64,000 nt of DNA. It comes from Flavobacteriales bacterium (lineage in GTDB: Bacteria > Bacteroidota > Bacteroidia > Flavobacteriales_D > CAJJDF01). The notes below the pieces were generated by a model. It was not told where the DNA came from. It was given only the letters and a program-made list of their open reading frames with translations, and ran no database searches. Each line of letters opens with the position of its first letter. Position 1 is the stretch's first letter. Shown here in pieces: positions 46,801 through 53,924 of the stretch. The stretch lies in the NCBI GenBank assembly GCA_018609055.1, contig JABAYJ010000006.1:260805-324804 (forward strand). Direction: 5' to 3'. Made by a program: the position numbers and the translations under genes.

Positions 46801-47102
46801 AGACTTTTAATTAATTTATTGTAATCAAAGTATTTAGACTCAACAATAGTAGAACCCTTTTCTTCCCCATAAGTTTGTTTTACAAAAGTCTTCTCAAAAA
46901 TTATTTGATCTTTTTTGTATAAAGCAAATGAAGTATCTCCTCTTCTATTGATATTAATCCATTGCCCTTGCTTGTAACCTTCAACTAGTTTACCGGTTTG
47001 TGAAACATAACCACCTTTGTCATGCAAGGTTATTTCAGTCTCCTGAGAGATTGAAATAAAGGTGAGCAAAAGCCCAATAATTATAAGAACAGTTTTCTTC
47101 AT
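43890..47102 (-). CDS. large secreted MORN-repeat protein
   Basis: This 1,070-residue protein has a signal peptide (MKKTVLIIIGLLLTFISISQ) and many MORN-like/YwqK-type repeats with the cores GQWININRRG, DGEYQSYHENGKL, GEFRKYDLEGK, VGTWSKYENG and HGEYFTTFKDKTY. The repeats cover about residues 25-60, 275-325 and 500-660. The C-terminal ~400 residues lack the repeats and include a Cys-rich segment (CGCPQEFD) and an apparent globular domain I do not know. There is no T9SS domain. MORN repeats in Bacteroidota surface proteins usually mediate protein or lipid contact. Confidence 0.75.
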   Translation of the reverse strand: MKKTVLIIIGLLLTFISISQETEITLHDKGGYVSQTGKLVEGYKQGQWININRRGDTSFALYKKDQIIFEKTFVKQTYGEEKGSTIVESKYFDYNKLIKSLFILKTIGNEIHGFEKNVTCPSYSKPYYKYKISDYKGAKSIIQQFDFKMLLYQVKDFYGTQYDNDLRHVLPYYGRVEFITDETGNKKISNVIVNFGSLRIGDKKEGEEKSEEDNYEIEVSDSYFFLEESFIQVKKNNQVMARQTFFKGLPTSYASYYDNENINISYSCVDGVPDGEYQSYHENGKLRVSCFFKNGALNGEFRKYDLEGKTKYLVPFVDGEIEGVTFGLNQAIYFSDRKIVQTIKVNDEDEVIRWTSGYNKFESNKKTSEYKIDKVNYTLSNKTKEYQGFSYGIGDYHFRWGDYPTQDMVIINLNKGKDNWFALYVTKDNKIKDDINVTVDGVNYREKSKQEKLKLINDNFMNLSYLRYIYFVTVSEKRVGDTLIRSTYFVNGVKCLEEKLVNGKFTGTRKVWSFEGDLLQVTNYLDNHSEGLYLNLSPTGKILEKGEYVASVKVGTWSKYENGILYEYDYDDNGKAIVIRSYFESGKIKSTYEEKDSIKISKEYNEDGSLYKLNIRNFKNKLHGEYFTTFKDKTYKGYYLNGYKHGALIAYNEKGKIESIKNFEYGRLIEKPTRTERQATCGCPQEFDVINGSSFFPGMKDVFSYAEFNLYFKDLLAISEYDYQRLYIRRFQNSYSRSNVTKWYGFDMINQSPKKAFKLVPYKGVDLLITPCVKTGETGYRTVSLNTTRKIEAYSYYFNTEEEFKMTSENVYKLLLKIANLYPEKIIKSFFNDKESLDEIVSYLNKKGMNIPQDTELDGQRLHFSKYLIDNNKEDEFYDLFFKKEFNHGYLDVSKNKKGYDKFNQSLRKYFRPSTNIFSIADLEKKMLTAEGNLELGGGTYGIKHPLLSYGEKETTLYFSCQSVEVSKQIIVRSVSDICIQSGTEIKGTNLTIESVTGIQFTANKLVMTCKGKAEGVKNSIAYKLEIDEKGMAVVMNTQQFSEKELNRMKRTNKGKLDESGRELSFIVKD

Positions 47103-47112
47103 TTAATAGATT

Positions 47113-47808
47113 TTACAGCACAAAAATGCAATAGTCTTTGTGGTAATCTGGAGTTTGTTTTTTCCAATCACCAATAGTTTTTGTAATCACTTTTTCATTA
47201 GCCAAAGTGATATTAGCTGCAATACAAAGTTTTAAACTATTATCGCAGTGTACTAGTACGTCTTCAATCAAATGATTGTTACGGAATGGAGTCTCCATAA
47301 ATATTTGTGTTTGTCCATTTCGGGATAATCGCTCCAAATTCTTTAGCATTTTTATTCTCTCTCCTCTGTCTTTTGGCAGATATCCATTAAACGTAAAGTT
47401 CTGTCCGTTTTTACCCGAGGCAATTAATGCCAAAAGTATAGAAGATGGACCAACCAATGGTTTTACTTTCATCTTTAATTGATGAGCAATCTCAACAACC
47501 TCAGCTCCAGGATCTGCAATTCCTGGGCAACCAGCCTCAGACATTACTCCTATTACTTTATCTTGGAATTTCTCTACAAACTCCCTCAACTCTTTGGCAG
47601 AAGTTCGCTTATCGATAATAAAAAACTCTTTATCATCAATAGGATAAGTAGGATTCACTTTTCGTAAATACCTCCTTGTGGTTTTTATGTTTTCAATAAT
47701 AAAAACCTCTACTTCGTCCATTATTTTTTGAACTCCAACAGGTATTGTAGTCTCCATATTGTATTCTCCCATTGTTATGGGAAGTAAGTATACTGTTCCT
47801 TTACTCAT
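47113..47808 (-). CDS. RsmI-like SAM-dependent methyltransferase
   Basis: This 231-residue tetrapyrrole-methylase-fold enzyme of the 16S rRNA cytidine 2'-O-methyltransferase (RsmI)-like group shows GTVYLLPITMGEY, MSEAGCPGIADPG and PLVGPSSILLALIASG (SAM binding), then a shorter than usual C-terminus. I place the start at the ATG at 47808, which overlaps the stop of the phosphatase gene as TAATG. A longer reading with nine extra N-terminal residues (47835) seems less likely. Bacteroidota often carry this short RsmI paralogue in addition to full RsmI, so the target is uncertain. Confidence 0.85.
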   Translation of the reverse strand: MSKGTVYLLPITMGEYNMETTIPVGVQKIMDEVEVFIIENIKTTRRYLRKVNPTYPIDDKEFFIIDKRTSAKELREFVEKFQDKVIGVMSEAGCPGIADPGAEVVEIAHQLKMKVKPLVGPSSILLALIASGKNGQNFTFNGYLPKDRGERIKMLKNLERLSRNGQTQIFMETPFRNNHLIEDVLVHCDNSLKLCIAANITLANEKVITKTIGDWKKQTPDYHKDYCIFVL

Positions 47809-48260
47809 TATATTTTTGATATTATTTTGTCGCAAGCCAAATCTAGCATTTGATATACATTCTCGAAACCATCTTTACCTCCATAATATGGATCAGGTAC
47901 ACTTGAATTAGATTCAGGTTCAATTTCGTTCAGAATTAGTTTCACTTTTTCTTCGTCTTCCTTTGAAGAAGATAACTTTAAAATATTGTTGTAATTCTCA
48001 GCATCCATTGCGTAAATTAAATCAAACTCCTGAAAATCTTTAGCCTGGAATTGTCTTGCTCTTTGGTTTGTTAAATCGATCTCATATTTCTTAGCTACTT
48101 CAATAGAGCGCTCATCAGGCAAATTACCAACATGGTAAGCTGCTGTACCGGCAGAATCTACTTCTATAGTCAAGCTATTTTCATTTGCTTTATGTTGCAA
48201 AATTCCTTCAGCTAAGGGTGATCTACAAATGTTTCCTAAGCAAACCATTAATATTTTCAT
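47808..48260 (-). CDS. low-molecular-weight protein-tyrosine phosphatase
   Basis: This 150-residue enzyme hydrolyses phosphotyrosine. It has the N-terminal P-loop CLGNICRS (Cys7, Arg13) and the general-acid Asp loop VPDPYYGG near residue 122. The start is the ATG at 48260. Translational coupling to the RsmI-like gene is indicated by the TAATG overlap. In Bacteroidota these phosphatases often act on capsule or exopolysaccharide tyrosine kinases, but no such gene is near. Confidence 0.92.
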   Translation of the reverse strand: MKILMVCLGNICRSPLAEGILQHKANENSLTIEVDSAGTAAYHVGNLPDERSIEVAKKYEIDLTNQRARQFQAKDFQEFDLIYAMDAENYNNILKLSSSKEDEEKVKLILNEIEPESNSSVPDPYYGGKDGFENVYQMLDLACDKIISKI

Positions 48261-48290
48261 TGAATCTGTTTTTTCAAATTTACCATAAAA

Positions 48291-48320
48291 AAATCCTTCC
48301 AGATTAATCTGGAAGGATTT
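48291..48320 (-). terminator. intrinsic terminator of the peroxiredoxin gene
   Basis: A perfect 30-base palindrome (aaatccttccagatt paired with aatctggaaggattt) lies just downstream of the peroxiredoxin stop, with a T-rich run following on the minus strand. Confidence 0.8.
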
Positions 48321-48346
48321 AAGTTTAATTGCTATTTAATTAAAAC

Positions 48347-48979
48347 TTAGTTTTTAGCTAAATAATCTGCAACTCCATCAAATGAGGCAGTCATTCCCTC
48401 TTTTCCTTCAGTCCAGTTTGCTGGGCAAACTTCACCATTTTCTTCAGTAAATTGTAAAGCATCTACCATACGGATTGCTTCATCTACGTTTCTTCCTAAT
48501 GGTAAATCATTTACCAATTGGTGACGAACAACTCCAGCTTTATCAATTAAGAATAATCCTCTGTATGCAATCATTGGTCCAGTTGTAGTTAACTGTCCAT
48601 CATCATCATACGTATATTCTCCTACTAATACTCCGTAAGCATCAGAAATTGTTTTGTTTGTATCTGCTACAATTGGGTATTTAATCCCTTTAATTCCTCC
48701 GTGTCCTTTTTCTACTTGCGCCCATCCCCAATGAGATTCTTCTGTATCTGTTGAACAAGCAACAACTTTCACTCCTCTTTTGTCAAATTCTGCAATTTTA
48801 TCTTGAAAAGCGTGTAATTCTGAAGGGCAAACGAATGTGAAATCTTTTGGGTAAAAGAAAAAGATTACTTCATTTTTACCAATGAACTGCTCCAAAGAAT
48901 AATCTTGAGCGATATCGTTTCCGTTTATTAAAGCGGGTGCACTAAATAATGGTGCTTTTTTTCCTACTAATACTGACAT
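48347..48979 (-). CDS. typical 2-Cys peroxiredoxin (AhpC/TSA family)
   Basis: This 210-residue thiol peroxidase reduces H2O2 and organic hydroperoxides. The peroxidatic Cys51 lies in DFTFVCPSEL and the resolving Cys185 in GEVCPANW, with the conserved Thr/Arg environment (YPKDFTF, AYRGLFLIDK). Length and order are those of the Prx1/AhpC subgroup. No reductase partner such as ahpF is adjacent; electrons may come from thioredoxin. The gene is monocistronic with its own terminator. Confidence 0.93.
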   Translation of the reverse strand: MSVLVGKKAPLFSAPALINGNDIAQDYSLEQFIGKNEVIFFFYPKDFTFVCPSELHAFQDKIAEFDKRGVKVVACSTDTEESHWGWAQVEKGHGGIKGIKYPIVADTNKTISDAYGVLVGEYTYDDDGQLTTTGPMIAYRGLFLIDKAGVVRHQLVNDLPLGRNVDEAIRMVDALQFTEENGEVCPANWTEGKEGMTASFDGVADYLAKN

Positions 48980-49085
48980 AATTTATTTTGTTTTTGAGTG
49001 TTATTTTTAATCATTCAAAATTACAAAATAATATAGATTGTTGTCGAATTTATGAAGAGAAAATTATAAGATTTATAAGCCCGAA

Positions 49086-49224
49086 TTAAATCGTTCCCAT
49101 TCTAGTCTTCTGTCCTTTCTTTCCATCACATTTACGCACAGATTTTGAGCTTGTGCAACTCACTACCTACTAAGAACAAAGTCAACAATGCAATAGCGGT
49201 AATAATTCTTTTATTAGTTTTCAT
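49086..49224 (-). pseudogene. small lipoprotein gene with a +1 frameshift
   Basis: The minus strand opens with a clear export signal, MKTNKRIITAIALLTLFLVG, then shifts frame: the zero frame stops soon after, while the +1 frame reads VVSCTSSKSVRKCDGKKG and ends QKTRMGTI at a TAA. The joined product would be a ~45-residue lipoprotein with lipobox VVSC, typical of small Bacteroidota lipoproteins. The total length (139 bases) is 3n+1, so one inserted base or two lost bases explain it. It lies in the 303-base gap before the plus-strand DUF4442 gene. Sequencing error remains possible. Confidence 0.6.
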
Positions 49225-49282
49225 ACCTTTAAAACGTAATACATGATTTTATAGTGTGTAAAACCTAAACCAATTTTAATTT

Positions 49283-49786
49283 ATGGATTTTAATAAAATA
49301 GTAGAAAACGCAAAAACTTCCTCTTTCGGGATGTGGAAATTGAATTTTGGTTTACACAGATTTATTCCGTTTAATAAACCTCACGGAATTAGAATTGCCA
49401 AAATAACAGAAGATTCTTTCACTACTATTATTCCAAAAAGGAAAGTAAACCATAACCACATAAAAGGAATTCACGCTTGCGGAATGGCAACTTGTGCAGA
49501 GTTTTGCACTGGATTAGTTTTACTTTACAAACTAGGCATGAAAAACTACAGATTGATAATGGAATCGCTAGAAATAAAATTTCACTACCAGGCCAAAACC
49601 GACATTACTGCTTATTACGAGTTTACAGATGAAATGGTAAAAGAAATAAAAGCTACACTTGAAAAGGATGGAGTAACTTACAAAAAGTGCGAAGTAAAAC
49701 TTCACGATACAGAAGGTAATTTGGTTGCAACTTGTTATACCAATTGGCAAATTAAGGATTGGAAGAAAGTGAAGACTAAGGTTTAA
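49283..49786 (+). CDS. DUF4442/PaaI-like hotdog-fold thioesterase family protein
   Basis: This 167-residue protein has the DUF4442 pattern of a hotdog-fold thioesterase-like domain, with RVKVNHNHIKGIHACGMATCAE-like central helix (residues 52-74, split here as KVNHNHIKGIHACGMA) and following strands (MESLEIKFHYQAKTDITAYYEF). Family members probably hydrolyse acyl-CoA or bind acyl groups, but most are untested. Its 3' end overlaps the convergent M23 peptidase gene by four bases. Confidence 0.8.
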   Translation: MDFNKIVENAKTSSFGMWKLNFGLHRFIPFNKPHGIRIAKITEDSFTTIIPKRKVNHNHIKGIHACGMATCAEFCTGLVLLYKLGMKNYRLIMESLEIKFHYQAKTDITAYYEFTDEMVKEIKATLEKDGVTYKKCEVKLHDTEGNLVATCYTNWQIKDWKKVKTKV

Positions 49787-51504
49787 TTAATAGTTATCTC
49801 CAAACTCTGGAAATTAGAATTCCCTTTTTCATCAATTACCTCTACTTGTAAAGTGTGAGTCCCAGCCTTTAAATTTTCTACATCTGATAAGGAAATAGTC
49901 CATCTGGCCTTTTTACGGTCGTATTCAGTTAGTATCCAATCTCCATCAAGTGTTGCATTGTAACTCTGAATCTCTGATAAATTATCTCCAATTTTAAAAA
50001 CCAACTTACTGTTTTTGGTAAGCTTGGTAGTATCGGACATTAAATTAAGAACTGGCTTAGTAGTATCCATCATAATGGCAAAGCTCCCAAATTCTTTAAC
50101 TCTTGTCGTTACAGTTCCTAACTGATAATCTCCTCCTCGATCAGCTATTTTTCCTTTATCATCAATGGACACAATCAATAGTTTCTCCAGATAAACAGAA
50201 TCAATCTCTTGTGTTGGAGTAAGGATTATTTTATAAGTCTGGTGAATACCTGCATATCTTGTTCCCACAGTATGAATGGCCGATAGATATTTTCCGTTTA
50301 CTTCTGATTTATAATTCACACATAAATCTTCGTAGATAGTATTTGGTGTCATCATTAAAGCAAACCCTTGTTTTTGCAAGTAATTAGATTCGTTATATCT
50401 AAAGTAATTATCACAAGTTGTCTCTGTACTGGTGAGCTTTTCGTATCCTGCAGAATCTCCTTTTATTTTAAAATTTAAAGTAGAAGCATTACCCGAATAA
50501 TCTTTGGCTACATAATTAAACTTGTAGGTAGAATCATCCTCAATATTGGTTATCCCATCATTAACTTGGTTATAAATATCCAAGTAGTTATTTCCTTGCA
50601 AAAAAGATTTATGAAACGAATTGTTATACTGTTTATGCCTCTGGTAATCTACATGATGATTAACATATCGGCTTGTAGAAAAATCTAATCGCTTCATGGT
50701 GTGACCATACAAATGATCGCCATTTACCGATAAATCCAAAGAGTACAAACCGCAAACATTACGAGCATTTAACCTATCTGTGGAATGTAAAGCACAACCT
50801 ACATTTCCATATCCAGTTATACTTTCATTAATGTAATAACCGCCAGCTTTGGTTTTCTTTACAGGAATAATTACTGAGTTTTGTTTTCCATTTACCATAG
50901 AATAATCATCCAAAGGATAGACCTTAAGATTATTAATCATTGGCTTTTTTGTATCAATTATTTTATATCCAAAAAGCAAAGGGTTCATTGGATTCTCGGA
51001 TAAAGTCTCTCTTATTTCGAAATGAAGATGTGGAGCAAATGAACTTCCAGAGTTTCCGCTTAAGGCAATGATTTGTCCTTTTTCAACAACTAAGTCGTTA
51101 GAATCTAAATAAACGGTAAATGTTTCTTCTTGAATAGCATATTGATGTTCTTTTACAAACTTAGAGATAGCACTATTGAATTTAGAAAGGTGAGCATAAA
51201 CACTTGTATACCCATTTGGATGGGTTATGTACAAAACTCTTCCATATCCATAATGAGAAAATCCAATTCTAGAAACATATCCATCACCAATTGCATAAAT
51301 ATTTTTTCCTTCTACACCTTGAGTTTTAAAATCTATCCCTGTATGAAAGTGATTGGAACGAACTTCTCCAAAGTTTCCCGCTACAATTAATGAAATATTC
51401 ATTGGTGATCGAAAATCTTGTGGGTAAATATTTTCTTGACTAAAAGCACTGTTAACCGAGAACAAAGCAAATAATAAAGAGATTAACAGGATGTTAGCTT
51501 TCAT
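49783..51504 (-). CDS. M23 family metallopeptidase (LytM-type), secreted
   Basis: This 573-residue periplasmic protein likely cleaves peptidoglycan cross-links or activates other hydrolases. I start it at the ATG at 51504, where a proper signal peptide begins (MKANILLISLLFALFSVNSAFS); a start 12 codons upstream would spoil it. The LytM domain follows directly (about 20-165) with HFHTGIDF and HLHFEIRE supplying the zinc ligands, so it should be active. The long C-terminal region (170-573) is beta-rich and lacks a T9SS sorting domain. It is a divergent neighbour of the coiled-coil/zapA/rny cluster, which agrees with a cell-wall role. Confidence 0.9.
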   Translation of the reverse strand: MKANILLISLLFALFSVNSAFSQENIYPQDFRSPMNISLIVAGNFGEVRSNHFHTGIDFKTQGVEGKNIYAIGDGYVSRIGFSHYGYGRVLYITHPNGYTSVYAHLSKFNSAISKFVKEHQYAIQEETFTVYLDSNDLVVEKGQIIALSGNSGSSFAPHLHFEIRETLSENPMNPLLFGYKIIDTKKPMINNLKVYPLDDYSMVNGKQNSVIIPVKKTKAGGYYINESITGYGNVGCALHSTDRLNARNVCGLYSLDLSVNGDHLYGHTMKRLDFSTSRYVNHHVDYQRHKQYNNSFHKSFLQGNNYLDIYNQVNDGITNIEDDSTYKFNYVAKDYSGNASTLNFKIKGDSAGYEKLTSTETTCDNYFRYNESNYLQKQGFALMMTPNTIYEDLCVNYKSEVNGKYLSAIHTVGTRYAGIHQTYKIILTPTQEIDSVYLEKLLIVSIDDKGKIADRGGDYQLGTVTTRVKEFGSFAIMMDTTKPVLNLMSDTTKLTKNSKLVFKIGDNLSEIQSYNATLDGDWILTEYDRKKARWTISLSDVENLKAGTHTLQVEVIDEKGNSNFQSLEITIN

Positions 51505-51656
51505 ATTTATCATAAAACAAAAATAGAGTTTTGGTAGCATTTATATTTATTTCTAAAAAAAGTTATTCACTTAGGACTTGGCATAAAACAAAAATAAAAT
51601 TAGCTGAATTAGATTAGTATTAGTAAATTCGTATAATCTCTTCATTAAAAGTGGAT

Positions 51657-51944
51657 ATGAGTACTGAAGACCAAAAACTAGACCAAATTTCTCAAAAAGT
51701 TAGTGAGCTAATAGCCCTCAAGAATCAGAAGCAATCTGAAGTTGAGAGTTTGCTAGAAGAGAATAAATTACTGAAAGAAGAAAAAGGTGATTTGGCAAAG
51801 AAGTATTCTTCGCTTGAAATGAAAGTAGAGAATTTAAAAACAATTGATGGAAATGTGCCTGCTAGAGCTAGCAACCTAGATGAGGCGAAAATCAATGGAA
51901 TGATAAAGGAGATTGAGGAATGCTTAGCATTGCTTAAGAGTTAA
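51657..51944 (+). CDS. small coiled-coil protein preceding zapA
   Basis: This 95-residue protein is almost entirely a predicted coiled coil over residues 5-60 (QISQKVSELIALKNQ, EVESLLEENKLLKEEKGD), then a short helix at the C-terminus. A GTG two codons upstream (51651) could serve, but the ATG at 51657 is preferred. It ends 13 bases before zapA and reads like the ZapB-type cell-division or Bacteroidota-specific coiled-coil genes often found there. Function is inferred from its position. Confidence 0.7.
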   Translation: MSTEDQKLDQISQKVSELIALKNQKQSEVESLLEENKLLKEEKGDLAKKYSSLEMKVENLKTIDGNVPARASNLDEAKINGMIKEIEECLALLKS

Positions 51945-51957
51945 TATATTGTTTTGA

Positions 51958-52245
51958 ATGAGTCAAAAGAACGTTAAAATAAAAATTGGAGATAGAGTTT
52001 ATCCTCTTACAGTTTCGGAAAGTGAAGAAAAAACTGTGGAGATTTCAGCTGAGAAAATAGCTGAAAACATTAAAAAACTTAAAAGCCAATATAAAATTAC
52101 CGATTCCCAAGATTTACTTGCTATGACTTGCTTAGAGTACGCAACCAAGCTTCAAAACACACCAAAAGCCGAGCCAACACCAACTAAAGATAACTCCAAA
52201 GAACTGGACGATATCTTGAGTAAACTTGACGAAGCACTCGCCTAA
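51958..52245 (+). CDS. zapA: cell division protein ZapA
   Basis: This 95-residue protein of the ZapA family bundles FtsZ filaments at the Z-ring. The N-terminal globular domain (VKIKIGDRVYPLTVSESEE, then a helix EKIAENIKKLKSQYK) and the following coiled-coil helix (QDLLAMTCLEYATKLQ) are typical, with a charged Pro-rich tail. It lies between a coiled-coil protein and rny, an arrangement common in Bacteroidota. Confidence 0.85.
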   Translation: MSQKNVKIKIGDRVYPLTVSESEEKTVEISAEKIAENIKKLKSQYKITDSQDLLAMTCLEYATKLQNTPKAEPTPTKDNSKELDDILSKLDEALA

Positions 52246-52304
52246 ATCAACCCATACTTTTCTTGACTATTGTTTTATTGTTGAACTAATAAAATAATTA
52301 TAAA

Positions 52305-53846
52305 ATGGATGTATTAAGTATACTAATTGGAGCCATTGTAGGTCTCATAATTGGTGGAATTGCAGTTTTTTCTTTTTCTAAAGGATTACTAAAAAAAGAA
52401 AAAGATGGAATGCTTGCCGAAGTAAAAAGTAAGCAAGAAGGAATTAAACAAGAGAAAATCTTACAAGCAAAAGAAAAATTCTTAGCTCTTAAGGAAAAGC
52501 ACGAAACTTCTGTAAACGATAGAAACAGAAAGATTCAATCGGCTGAAGATAGAATCAAAAGTAAAGAGAAACAAATTTCTCAGAAGCTTGAAGAAACTTC
52601 TAAAAAGGAAAAATCTTTAGATAGAATTAAAGGTGATTTAGAAAGTCAATTAGAGGCAGTTACTGCTAAAAGAGAAGACCTTTCTAAAAGACAAGAAAAA
52701 CAAGTTAATGAACTTGAAAAGCTATCTGGTTACAGTAAAGATGAAGCTAAAGCTCAATTGGTAGAAGCATTGAAAGATGAAGCCAAAACAGATGCTATGG
52801 CTTACGTTAAAACTATTGCTGATGAAGCTAAACTTTCTGCAAACCAGGAAGCAAAAAAGATTGTAATCCAAACTATACAAAGAGTTGCTACTGAAAAAGC
52901 AGTAGAGAATTCGGTATCTATTTTTAACATCCCTAGTGATGAAGTAAAAGGTAGAATTATTGGTAGAGAAGGAAGAAACATTAGAGCACTAGAGGCTGCT
53001 ACTGGAGTTGAAATCATTGTTGATGATACACCAGAAGCAATCATCCTTTCTTGTTTTGATCCAATTAGAAGAGAGATTGCAAGACTATCGCTTCACCAAT
53101 TGGTATCGGATGGAAGAATTCACCCAGCAAGAATTGAGGAAGTAGTTAAGAAAACAAAGAAATCACTGGATGATGAAATTGTTGAAACTGGAAAGAAAAC
53201 ATGTATCGATCTAGGAATTCATGGATTACACCCTGAGTTAATTAGATTAGTTGGTAGAATGAAATACAGATCATCTTACGGACAAAACTTACTGCAACAC
53301 TCAAGAGAAGTCGCCAACCTTTGTGCAACTATGGCAAGCGAGCTAGGATTGAATCCTAAAACGGCTAAGAGAGCAGGATTACTTCACGATATTGGAAAAG
53401 TCCCAGAAGACGAACCAGAATTGCCACACGCAATCCTTGGGGCTAAATGGGCTGAGAAATATGGAGAGAAACCAGATGTTGTTAACGCAATTGGGGCTCA
53501 CCATGATGAAATGGAAATGACGACTTTGTATTCTCCAATTATTCAGGTTTGTGATGCTATTTCTGGAGCACGTCCAGGAGCAAGAAGAGAAGTTGTAGAA
53601 TCGTATATCCAAAGAATAAAAGATTTGGAAACTACTGCATTGAGTTATGATGGAGTTAGTAAAGCATTTGCGATACAAGCTGGAAGAGAACTTAGAGTTA
53701 TGGTAGAAAGTGCTCAGGTTTCGGACAAGAGAGCTGATGAATTAGCTTTTGAAATTTCTCAGAAAATACAAACGGATATGACTTACCCAGGACAAGTTAG
53801 GGTAACGGTAATTAGAGAGAAAAGAGCAATTGGTATTGCTAAGTAA
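52305..53846 (+). CDS. rny: ribonuclease Y
   Basis: This 513-residue membrane-anchored endoribonuclease starts mRNA decay. One N-terminal TM helix (residues 2-25, [18 protein letters not shown]) is followed by a long charged coiled coil (30-190), a KH RNA-binding domain (about 205-265, with [19 protein letters not shown]) and an HD domain with the metal motif HDIGK near residue 360 and HHDEME later. The architecture is complete and normal. It is the last gene of the coiled-coil/zapA/rny cluster, 59 bases after zapA, and is followed by a terminator. Confidence 0.95.
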   Translation: MDVLSILIGAIVGLIIGGIAVFSFSKGLLKKEKDGMLAEVKSKQEGIKQEKILQAKEKFLALKEKHETSVNDRNRKIQSAEDRIKSKEKQISQKLEETSKKEKSLDRIKGDLESQLEAVTAKREDLSKRQEKQVNELEKLSGYSKDEAKAQLVEALKDEAKTDAMAYVKTIADEAKLSANQEAKKIVIQTIQRVATEKAVENSVSIFNIPSDEVKGRIIGREGRNIRALEAATGVEIIVDDTPEAIILSCFDPIRREIARLSLHQLVSDGRIHPARIEEVVKKTKKSLDDEIVETGKKTCIDLGIHGLHPELIRLVGRMKYRSSYGQNLLQHSREVANLCATMASELGLNPKTAKRAGLLHDIGKVPEDEPELPHAILGAKWAEKYGEKPDVVNAIGAHHDEMEMTTLYSPIIQVCDAISGARPGARREVVESYIQRIKDLETTALSYDGVSKAFAIQAGRELRVMVESAQVSDKRADELAFEISQKIQTDMTYPGQVRVTVIREKRAIGIAK

Positions 53847-53876
53847 TCGATAAATAATTAGACTTTATTTTAAAGT

Positions 53877-53911
53877 AAAACCCCGAAGAATTTAATATTC
53901 TTCGGGGTTTT
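53877..53911. terminator. bidirectional intrinsic terminator
   Basis: Arms aaaaccccgaagaat (53877-53891) and attcttcggggtttt (53897-53911) pair perfectly around ttaat, with a T run on each strand. It separates plus-strand rny from the convergent T9SS protein. Confidence 0.92.
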
Positions 53912-53924
53912 TTATTGCTATTTG

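Noticed and set aside
52246..52304. A 6S RNA gene next to zapA, as in Enterobacteria
   Set aside because: The gap is only 59 bases, far too short for 6S RNA.
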